Assembly (NCBI GenBank): GCA_011800805.1
Contig: MPNW01001254.1
Coordinates: forward strand, 8,048 to 18,987
Length of the DNA: 10,940 nucleotides
Reading direction: 5' to 3'
Source: Hirudo medicinalis
Taxonomy: Eukaryota; Annelida; Clitellata; Hirudinida; Hirudinidae
Part shown: piece after piece, positions 7,401 to 10,940 of the stretch
Layout of the letters: the number at the start of each line of letters is the position of its first letter
Position numbering within the stretch: position 1 is the first letter of the stretch
Made by a program: the position numbers and the translations under genes
The notes under the pieces: model-generated
What the model was told of the DNA's origin: nothing
What the model saw: the letters and a program-made list of their open reading frames with translations, nothing else
The model's database searches: none

Positions 7401-8749
7401 CTTCAGCATTTAAACCAGAGACGATCGAGACAGATTTAAGACATAAACCACCTGTAACCTGAGATGAAAAAAAAATCTCTCCGTTCTTTGAAATCCTGAA
7501 AGCTATTAAGCAATGAATGTTGATGTGTGCATCGGTTATGAACTTTGTAAAAAAAAATCTGATCAAACACTCGTTAAATTGATTGCTAGATTTACTCGAA
7601 AAGCACCGAAAAAGATAAGAACGCAGACATTTTGGTCAAACTGGGCTTCGAAGGCGATCAACTGTTCTTTCTCAATTTCGCTCAAGTGGGACTTTGAATT
7701 AAAATTGGAATTAAAAATTAAGGAAGAAATCTTCACTTATTTAAATAATAAAAAAAAAGTTTTATTTTTGTTTATGAATTCTGAACAATGACTCGAATAA
7801 ATTCTAGTCTAAGTGCACGATAGAAGATGAAGCTTTTATAGACGACCTATCCTATCAAAGCGGAGACATACCTAAGAAATACAGGTGATTGATTTTGCAC
7901 TTGGATTTCTTAATTTCACTTAACCTTGGACATAACCAGACCACTTTTAATATTCTGATTAGGGAAGTACAGATTATTATTGATTAATTATTATTAGTTA
8001 ATCTCGTTATCTAATCTTTAATTTGTCATTATTTGATCCTTGAGATTTGATCCAAACCAAGACAAAGTCTTAAATTGGTTTATCTGAAGAGTGTGTGTGT
8101 GTGTGTGTTTAATTAACGTCCATTTCATAACTAGATGATTAGGACGTTATCTGAAGAAAGTTTATATCACCGCAAATTGAAAATTTCTCAATGGAAAAAC
8201 AGTGGATCGAGGACCAGTTAGGAAAGCGTTTGTGTGAATCGCTGGTAGTGCTCAGGATTCAACTTCCAGTTGAGATGACTTGAGGAATGTCAGAATATTA
8301 ATAATAATAATAATACGAAATTATTTTTAAAAGTCGATAGGGTGAAGCAGGATCAGAGATACCGAAATCTAAGTACCGAAATCAAAGCTATCATACTTAA
8401 GTGCGATTATTGGTGTAAGTATTAACAATCACAAGTAGGCTTAAGATAAAGGCTTTACATATTTGAAACCGATATTTCTGTATTTCTTTCAATAATTATA
8501 TCGAAACAAACCGATGATGTGGACAAATTTTAAGTTTGAATAAGCAATTAAGTATTTGTTAATCTGTCTGTATATATTTCTACACATTCTTATTCTTCTT
8601 CTACTTGTTTGACCAGCGTCAACAGCATCCTAAGAAACATGCCGGAGTTCATGACAGCGTTCGGTTGTAAGGGGGCTTCCATCCACACTGAAGAAGTTTT
8701 TCAAACTTGCATTGTGTTGCTTTTTTATTCTCTGAAGTTTCAGAGTTAA
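1380..8749 (+). CDS. M13 family (neprilysin/ECE-like) protein, 21 exons, predicted catalytically inactive
   Basis: Exons: 1380-1473, 1564-1587, 1654-1815, 2862-2939, 3297-3511, 3630-3809, 3973-4047, 4374-4519, 4635-4728, 5080-5217, 5280-5378, 5456-5530, 5754-5861, 5969-6002, 6112-6163, 6436-6494, 6704-6861, 7236-7304, 7590-7685, 7808-7884, 8617-8749. Lengths sum to 2166 nt (721 aa plus stop) with matching phases throughout. M13 proteins are extracellular zinc peptidases that cleave small peptides. Family markers occur in order: CTDFYAFACNGW, LRVYLDSC, LCGWPSINPNW, a LYH..W...ARSLGAD helix, LNWTELL, PPYYHPQYPKAMNEGGFG, QLFFLNFAQ and NMPEFMTAFGC. The zinc and substrate residues are all replaced (HExxH, ENxAD, VNAYY, DVHSP, YRV). 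Nine N-glycosylation sequons and conserved disulfide cysteines indicate a folded exported glycoprotein. Exon 1 and the 5969-6002 exon are the least certain. Since no stop or frameshift interrupts the model, it looks like a maintained pseudoenzyme. Confidence 0.88.
1564..1587 (+). CDS. M13 gene exon 2: 24-nt microexon with the first Cys pair
   Basis: Flanked by acceptor CGTACAG and donor GTAGAA. It encodes (D)CAICEET(V), the position where M13 ectodomains begin with two Cys shortly before the C.DFY.FAC.GW motif. Phase 1 at both ends joins exons 1 and 3 exactly. The Cys spacing is shorter than the usual CxxxxC. Confidence 0.65.
1654..2939 (+). CDS. M13 gene exons 3-4 (1654-1815, 2862-2939): N-terminal ectodomain
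   Basis: Exon 3 reads DKCTDFYAFACNGWIK, the hallmark start of the M13 N-terminal domain (PC.DFY.FACGGW). Its two Cys pair with C-terminal cysteines in neprilysin, and candidate partners exist here in exons 20 and 21. An in-frame TGA at 1641 rules out a longer exon, and the acceptor is at 1652-1653. Exon 4 gives AQKLRVYLDSCIS, matching the family's K....Y.SC. helix, whose Cys pairs with the one in exon 10. The two exons are joined in phase 1 across a 1046-nt intron. Confidence 0.9.
1816..2861 (+). other. M13 gene intron 3, host of the LINE insertion
   Basis: The longest intron of the gene. It runs GTTTAG to GTGCAG and starts with a T-rich stretch. Most of its length, about 1935-2640, is a decayed minus-strand LINE. 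The remainder on each side shows no coding signal. Confidence 0.75.
1935..2640 (-). mobile_element. 5'-truncated CR1/L2-like LINE remnant, reverse-transcriptase C terminus plus 3' UTR
   Basis: On the minus strand, about 2640-2295 encodes the C-terminal end of a non-LTR endonuclease/reverse transcriptase ORF2. First comes YCSSLWNP, then in another frame LQTLEHRRL-LCYKIL, then SYYGTRGHTYK with a late WNLPPDDIV block. This is the usual YCSSVW, LE.RR, YKI.., RGH..K, WN.LP.. series. Frame shifts and a missing segment between the first two blocks show it is dead. The stop near 2292 is followed by ~350 nt of 3' UTR ending in a GGCAAG/CTTGCC hairpin (1971-1988) and TTTAAGCAAATAAATG near 1940-1955, typical of CR1-like tails. 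The 5' boundary near 2640-2700 is uncertain. Confidence 0.8.
2940..3296 (+). other. M13 gene intron 4
   Basis: Starts GTATCG and ends TTTCTAG. I see nothing coding or repetitive in it beyond AT-rich sequence. Confidence 0.6.
3297..3511 (+). CDS. M13 gene exon 5: GGW region with a cysteine-rich loop
   Basis: Contains LKDVLDGLCGWPSINPNWE, equivalent to the family's ..L...GGWPV...NW, followed by LLYLRKYEKAPL, equivalent to LA.LR.YGV..LF. Between them lies an unusual insert, CTDGKFPCDRC, giving four Cys with the one before GW. The donor is the strong GTAAGT at 3512 (phase 0), preferred to GTTTTT at 3504 because exon 6 begins in phase 0. Confidence 0.88.
3630..4047 (+). CDS. M13 gene exons 6-7 (3630-3809, 3973-4047)
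   Basis: Exon 6 covers the region where family members read Q..LGLP.RDYYL...., here FRKYDLLDDNTSRR, then the helix YHKELWILSARSLGADS (family aY..fm...a.LLGA) and an acidic helix ending NLLK. Exon 7 (GYRMLTYEEVNVSELSEM) matches the family's ..YN.MTLAEL segment. All junctions are phase 0. There are N-glycosylation sequons at NTS and NVS. Confidence 0.87.
4048..4373 (+). other. M13 gene intron 7
   Basis: Runs GTGAGT to TATATAG. It has a 12-nt T run at 4069-4080. No coding content is seen. Confidence 0.65.
4374..4728 (+). CDS. M13 gene exons 8-9 (4374-4519, 4635-4728)
   Basis: Exon 8 begins VLNWTELLKEA, equivalent to the INW..yL motif, then the strand VVSVANT and the helix FFDTLKEILKETNA. Exon 9 follows in phase 2 and aligns with the segment usually reading ..L.NYL.WR.V......L. 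Here it is strongly diverged (MILGDFVFEFSYTLGTNVSG) and lacks the Trp-Arg. Sequons NWT, NTT, NAS (across the junction) and NVS suggest dense glycosylation. The open frame continues past 4519, but the family match resumes only at 4635. Confidence 0.82.
4729..5079 (+). other. M13 gene intron 9
   Basis: Runs GTTAGG to TCGACAG. The first ~140 nt stay open in frame (to a stop at 4870) but no longer resemble M13 proteins. The rest is AT-rich and featureless. Confidence 0.6.
5080..5530 (+). CDS. M13 gene exons 10-12 (5080-5217, 5280-5378, 5456-5530)
   Basis: Exon 10 carries PRESCFMSTEMELHWSMLHF, aligning with the family's ..RW..C.........AL...Y. Its Cys is the expected partner of the one in exon 4. 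Exon 11 (ALVEIISEWDLIGSEQRESL) matches the ...I...F...L..LDWMDE.T...A..K helix pair, and exon 12 begins LKGVRGSEGIL where members read L......IGYP. All junctions are phase 0. The exon 10 donor could instead be GTACAA at 5209 (three residues shorter, same phase). Confidence 0.85.
5754..6163 (+). CDS. M13 gene exons 13-15 (5754-5861, 5969-6002, 6112-6163): substrate-strand region, VNAYY lost
   Basis: Exon 13 contains YANNVLSVTKTRSSYNWSG, matching ..y.e.vl...r..., and ends at GTAAAT. Exon 14 is only 34 nt (YFRPTSAGTLS) with a weak donor (GTTCGG). It is chosen because it alone supplies phase 0 in and phase 1 out and fills the gap to exon 15. Exon 15 reads CTPYLLHPPYYHPQYP, clearly the family's FPAGILQPPFY....P. 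The VNAYY motif, whose Asn-Ala holds the substrate backbone, aligns to MLFYF, so Asn and Ala are gone. Exon 15 is secure, exon 14 moderate. Confidence 0.75.
6164..6435 (+). other. M13 gene intron 15 with an AGATTTA tandem run
   Basis: Runs GTGAGT to GTACAG. About 6178-6225 holds five imperfect copies of an AGATTTA-like unit. Otherwise AT-rich. Confidence 0.6.
6436..6494 (+). CDS. M13 gene exon 16: zinc-site exon with HExxH replaced
   Basis: The joined reading is K-AMNEGGFGYEAALYDEFIE. Active M13 enzymes read A.NYGGIG.VIGHELTHAFDDQG here. AMNEGGFG anchors the alignment without gaps, which places LYDEF on HELTH: both zinc-binding His and the catalytic Glu are missing. The exon has a clean acceptor (GTACAG) and donor (GTTAGT), phase 2 in and phase 1 out, consistent with its neighbours. 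Confidence 0.9.
6704..7304 (+). CDS. M13 gene exons 17-18 (6704-6861, 7236-7304): ENxAD region, third zinc ligand lost
   Basis: Exon 17 has KWINDETLEIYYKRDKTLL, matching the family's DWW...T...F..R..C, with the Cys replaced by Thr. Before it is an unusual basic/aromatic stretch (KHDHKFYFQVF) not typical of the family. Exon 18 ends FVSQYMALVAAYQ, matching LGENIADNGGL..AY.AY. The third zinc ligand, Glu of ENIAD, has no counterpart, since SQYMA stands there and about three residues are missing. Phase 0 at both junctions after a phase 1 entry. Confidence 0.82.
6862..7235 (+). other. M13 gene intron 17 with a 24-25 bp direct repeat
   Basis: Three copies of GTTATTAATTTT start at 6879, 6904 and 6928 (spacing 25 and 24). 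The remainder of the intron shows nothing. Confidence 0.65.
7305..7589 (+). other. M13 gene intron 18 with hairpin and AATT repeats
   Basis: An AATTAATTAATAATTAATTA run lies near 7320-7341. An inverted repeat with 12-nt arms and one mismatch lies near 7367-7391 (TGTGAGGATATA / TATATCTTCACA). No coding content is supported. Confidence 0.5.
7590..7884 (+). CDS. M13 gene exons 19-20 (7590-7685, 7808-7884)
   Basis: Exon 19 ends GDQLFFLNFAQ, one of the most conserved M13 motifs (..DQLFFL.FAQ.WC). Exon 20 follows in phase 0 with SKC, where the family has VWC, and ends SGDIPKKY. Active members read DVHSP..YRV. The His aligns to Asp and the Arg (completed by exon 21) to Ser. Exon 20 is the same length (77 nt) as 119-195 of the upstream paralog and ~79% identical to it by my count (16 differences). 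Confidence 0.92.
7885..8616 (+). other. M13 gene intron 20 with microsatellites
   Basis: Longer than the equivalent intron of the upstream paralog (732 versus 406 nt). It holds a GT run of nine repeats at 8091-8108 and an AAT run near 8297-8314. Only the last ~120 nt (from 8495) match the paralog. No additional exon is seen. Confidence 0.65.
8091..8108. repeat. (GT)9 microsatellite
   Basis: Nine uninterrupted GT units in intron 20 of the M13 gene. Confidence 0.95.
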
Positions 8750-8763
8750 ATGATGTTTTATCG
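8495..8763 (+). repeat. direct repeat, right copy (partner 481-748)
   Basis: Same block at the end of the second M13 gene, about 8 kb from the left copy. It shows the genes arose by tandem duplication and marks a stretch of unusually high similarity. Confidence 0.9.
8617..8749 (+). CDS. M13 gene exon 21: C terminus and stop
   Basis: Joined with exon 20 it reads KYS-VNSILRNMPEFMTAFGC, the family's YRVNG.L.NMPEFAEAFGC, then QTCIVL where members end in C..W. The final Trp is replaced by Leu and LFYSLKFQS follows before TAA (8747-8749). Four of 133 nt differ from the last exon of the upstream paralog (602-734). Confidence 0.92.
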
Positions 8764-8968
8764 TCGGCCATTTTGTTTCACGCTTGGACTTAAAATGATT
8801 CATTTGAAAGGATTTTATTTAAAAATGTGGCTGATTTAAAACTGATTAAGAGCCTTTTAGCGTTTGCTATAATTATCACTTGAAAATATTCTTGAAGTGC
8901 CTCAAATTTGCAAATTTGAAGAGGGTCAGCCAGATCCGTGAAGATCTAATGTTGATTTATAGGTATAA

Positions 8969-9157
8969 ATGTTAAGAAAAATGATGATTACAACGCAGAT
9001 CAAACAAGAACATTTCAATTCACTTGTGAAGTTAAAGCTATCTGGACTGGATATATCACTTATGAGTGACGACATGACAATTGTCAAAGATGGTTTTGCA
9101 TTTACAACAAAACAACTTAAACTTTTACTGGTAATGGCTATTAATCTCAATCACTGA
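8969..9157 (+). other. unassigned 62-aa open reading frame, exon-like
   Basis: I do not recognise this protein. It has mixed, protein-like composition (for example KLSGLDISLMSDDMTIVKDG). An exon-like window could run from after ACGCAG (~9000) to a donor GTAATG at about 9131, in the same frame. It lies where the receptor's 3' UTR is expected on the other strand. It may be a lost exon, a small gene or chance. Confidence 0.2.
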
Positions 9158-9171
9158 GGATTACGTCACTC

Positions 9172-9285
9172 TTAAAGAGGAGAAAGTCCGCCATCGCTAC
9201 CATAATCTTCGTCGCTATCTTCCTGCTCTTCCTCCTCCTCTTCATCTTCCTCATCCTCATCCTCCTCACCACTATGCGAGTCCAT
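9172..9285 (-). other. acidic 37-codon frame over a GAG/GAT purine repeat, possible alternative receptor tail
   Basis: On the minus strand an ATG at 9285 opens 37 codons, mostly Glu and Asp, ending DEDYGSDGGLSPL and TAA. It overlaps the last codons of the receptor in another frame. The simple explanation is a purine microsatellite in the receptor's 3' UTR. The alternative is a C-terminal tail reached by a different splice or a one-base shift. Confidence 0.3.
9218..9270. repeat. polypyrimidine TCC/TCA/TCT microsatellite
   Basis: Nearly pure pyrimidine on the plus strand, read as GAG/GAT/GAA on the minus strand just after the receptor stop. Confidence 0.9.
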
Positions 9286-9499
9286 TAGAATGCAAATTTC
9301 TCAGTGGAATCATCTGGTCGTTGAGGTGGTTGTGACCTGATTTCGAGTTGACCACGCCCCTAGCTCCGTTTTCGTCGTCGTTATTGGGCATCGTGAGGTC
9401 AAGTAGAGAGCCTCTGGTATTGGCCATGTAAGCATGTGACCTATGCTTCTTCTTACCCCTGCACCAGCCAATCAGGCCCCTCCTCGTGTGGTTCACGAC
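9272..9499 (-). CDS. receptor last exon: cytoplasmic tail
   Basis: Starts VVNHTRRGLIGW after acceptor CTATTCAG, giving FLNGE-V at the junction as in other class B receptors, then the basic cluster RGKKKHR. The remainder is polar with no domain and ends LHSNGLA-stop. Confidence 0.85.
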   Translation of the reverse strand, partial: VVNHTRRGLIGWCRGKKKHRSHAYMANTRGSLLDLTMPNNDDENGARGVVNSKSGHNHLNDQMIPLRNLHSNGLA

Positions 9500-10684
9500 C
9501 TGAATAGGTAATGGAGGCTGGAGATAATTACGAGTAATACTGATACTTGTTTGATAATAATTCTGAAAAATAACAACATATTACAGCCTTGAAATTATTT
9601 GGATAAACTCGAATAAAAGAGTATAAATAAATATAATATATTAATGATAATAAATAAAGTCTGTTGTTCGTTTCAATGTTACCTCTCCGTTGAGAAAGCA
9701 GAATATGAGCGACACGAAAATCCCCTGAGGAAATATTTTTGTGGAGTTATTAAAATTAATATATCATAATGATATGTTATAATTATATATATTATGATTA
9801 TATATTATGATTATATGTTATCATTATATGTTATCATCATATGTTGTAATTACATGTTATTTTTATTTTTAAACATTAAAATTATGTCAACACATCAATG
9901 GTAATTCCTAAATTTCAAGAAATCCATATTGAAGATTGACAATTCGAGAAAAGTTGCAGGCATGCAGGTTGGCCGAATGGGTTGCATTCCTGCATGCGGA
10001 GGTAATAGCAACATTCGTAATGTGTCGTGTTCGCAACTCAGCTTCCACCGCCAGGGATCGCCCTCGGGTAGGTGCGCTATATAAATGGTGGGTCGGTTAA
10101 AAAGTGCCTTCGCTCTACTTCCTATAAGGATACATAAGGCACTCGATCGATCGGATTAATACAAAGGGAATTTTAAAAGTCAACAAATTTTCAAGAAATG
10201 CAAAATAAAATATAATTAAAAAAAAACATTAAAACCTGCGAATTGAGGATGACGAAGCTAAAATATTCATAGATTAGTCCGAATTTCGGATCTAGGTCAG
10301 GTCGGTAGATGGTTAACAGCAGTTGAACTCCGAACAAGGGCACTAGCATCAGGCCTGCCTTCAAGCCCCTTCTGTGATTGGTCGGTTCAAAATTGGGTCA
10401 CAGTTGTTTTACAAGTTTTGTTCGAGCGGATTTCAAAATGAATCATTTTCCCATTCATTTCCGCTATTAAACTCTGATTTATTTACTTATTTATTTATTT
10501 ATGGTCTTAAATTTGAACATGAAATTCAAAAATGCTGATTTTGTCTAAAAATCGCATAAATGGAAAACTGATTGAGTAAGTAGGAGCTGAAAGAGTCCTA
10601 CCTGAAAGCATTAGGTTCGTTTGGATGAGCCTGGAGTTGGAAGAGGAGCGTCCTCAAAATATTTAGCAGGAACAGCAGATTCAG
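9272..10684 (-). CDS. class B1 (secretin-family) GPCR, 3' four exons
   Basis: Minus-strand exons 10684-10602, 10371-10236, 9724-9683 and 9499-9272 join in matching phases (2, 0, 0). The first encodes the end of TM5 and the third cytoplasmic loop (LNLLFLLNILRTLLFQL). The second encodes TM6 (LKAGLMLVPLFGVQLLLTIY), the third outer loop and the start of TM7. The third completes TM7 with GIFVSLIFCFLNGE, the family signature usually seen as QGFFVA..YCF.NGEV. The last gives a 75-residue cytoplasmic tail rich in basic residues, ending TAG at 9272. Class B1 receptors bind peptide hormones such as calcitonin-, CRF- and PDF-like peptides and signal mainly through Gs and cAMP. The ligand-binding ectodomain and TM1 to most of TM5 lie beyond the right edge, so I do not assign a subtype. 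Confidence 0.9.
9683..9724 (-). CDS. receptor 42-nt exon: end of TM7 with the NGE motif
   Basis: Fourteen codons between acceptor CCTCAG and donor GTAACA, reading GIFVSLIFCFLNGE. Small TM7 exons of this kind are common in class B receptor genes. Phase 0 at both ends. Confidence 0.92.
9766..9860. repeat. AT-rich imperfect tandem repeat
   Basis: Repeated ATTATATGTTATCATT-like units, decaying towards the right end. Confidence 0.75.
9962..10095 (+). mobile_element. tRNA-derived SINE remnant
   Basis: An internal RNA polymerase III promoter is visible: A box TGGCCGAATGG (9970-9980) and a weaker B box GTTCGCAACTC (10029-10039). TGGCCGARTGG is the A box of Ser/Leu-type tRNAs, whose long variable arm also fits the wide A-B spacing. 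The body ends near GTGCGCTATATAAATGG, an end seen on many invertebrate SINEs. It does not fold as an intact tRNA. It sits antisense within a receptor intron. Confidence 0.6.
10236..10371 (-). CDS. receptor exon: TM6, outer loop 3, start of TM7
   Basis: Acceptor ATCACAG, donor GTTTTA. It contains the TM6 motif LVPLFGVQ (class B LVPL.G....) and YEYFSFVILNSQ at the start of TM7. 45 complete codons after a split Arg codon. Confidence 0.92.
10602..10684 (-). CDS. receptor exon: TM5 end and intracellular loop 3
   Basis: Acceptor TCGAACAG and donor GTAGGA. It encodes LNLLFLLNILRTLLFQL, matching the class B pattern of a hydrophobic TM5 followed by N..R.L..KL. It ends two bases into an Arg codon completed by the next exon. 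Confidence 0.88.
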
Positions 10685-10886
10685 CTGTTCGAATTTTTGA
10701 GTTGTCAAAAAAATATATCGCCTGGTTAAGTTGATTTTAATTTGTAAAATGTGAAAATGTAAAATTTTATCCGGTAACTTTGGAGATGTGCTTGTAATTA
10801 CAAGGCGAAACTATGTTAATGACAGCGAACGAATCAATTGTCCAAAAAAAGATAATTGGTATTTATAAATATTATATGTAATCACC

Positions 10887-10924
<38 letters not shown>
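10887..10924. repeat. (AAT)n microsatellite
   Basis: Twelve or so AAT units near the right edge. The surrounding 10685-10940 holds no exon that I can see on either strand and is presumably a receptor intron. Confidence 0.95.
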
Positions 10925-10926
<2 letters not shown>

Positions 10927-10940
10927 TTAATAGTAATAAT

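Larger units (their letters stand above)
8750..9271. other. gap between convergent genes (M13 on plus, receptor on minus)
   Basis: It should contain both 3' UTRs. TTTATT at 8814-8819 is AATAAA on the minus strand, a possible poly(A) signal for the receptor about 450 nt after its stop. No AATAAA was seen on the plus strand soon after 8749. It also holds an unassigned ORF (8969-9157) and the polypyrimidine run at 9218-9270. Confidence 0.5.
9725..10235 (-). other. receptor intron with a SINE and an AT tandem repeat
   Basis: Apart from the SINE (9962-10095) and the repeat at about 9766-9860, I see no coding or regulatory content. Confidence 0.6.

Noticed and set aside
7348..7566. Minus-strand ORF in M13 intron 18
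   Set aside because: It lies over a simple AT-rich intron with no domain or splice context.
1380..8749. M13 gene as an ordinary decayed pseudogene
   Set aside because: No stop or frameshift is needed in 21 exons, phases all agree and structural residues are kept while only active-site residues are lost.
8926..9150. 74-aa minus-strand ORF after the receptor stop
   Set aside because: It falls in the expected 3' UTR, is opposite another ORF and has no recognisable motif.
9962..10095. Functional tRNA gene
   Set aside because: The B box is degenerate and no intact acceptor stem or cloverleaf can be drawn, so SINE is the better call.

Overview
This is a eukaryotic, AT-rich invertebrate genomic window, almost certainly metazoan. 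All the real genes are broken into short exons by GT-AG introns. There are CR1/L2-like LINE remains, a tRNA-derived SINE and many microsatellites, and no bacterial-style genes. The exon-rich architecture and gene families would suit an arthropod or another protostome, but the sequence does not fix the species.

Layout. (1) 1-734, plus strand: the last three exons of an M13 (neprilysin/endothelin-converting-enzyme) family gene whose body lies to the left. (2) 735-1379: intergenic, no gene seen. (3) About 1380-8749, plus strand: a second M13 gene that I can assemble from 21 exons. Their lengths sum to 2166 nt, exactly 722 codons including the stop, and the phase matches at every junction. The product is about 721 aa, the usual M13 length. 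Intron 3 carries a 5'-truncated, decayed LINE on the minus strand. (4) 8750-9271: the gap between convergent genes, holding one unassigned ORF and a polypyrimidine stretch. (5) 9272-10684, minus strand: the last four exons of a class B1 (secretin-family) G-protein-coupled receptor, from the end of TM5 through TM6, TM7 and the cytoplasmic tail. The 5' part lies to the right. An intron of this gene holds a SINE and an AT-rich tandem repeat.

The main point of interest is the complete M13 gene. It keeps the fold markers of the family: core cysteines, the GGW, NWTE and LFFLNFAQ motifs, and NMPEF near the C terminus. Every catalytic landmark I can align is replaced: HExxH, ENxAD, VNAYY, and the H and R near the C terminus. 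It therefore reads as an intact, heavily glycosylated, extracellular pseudopeptidase, not a decayed pseudogene. The upstream paralog shares the C-terminal substitutions, so the lesion predates the tandem duplication. The two copies are almost identical over the last exon and its flanks but clearly divergent one exon earlier, which suggests local gene conversion.

The receptor and the M13 genes share no obvious pathway. M13 proteins act on or near peptides outside the cell and the receptor belongs to a peptide-hormone receptor family, but a link between them here would be speculation.
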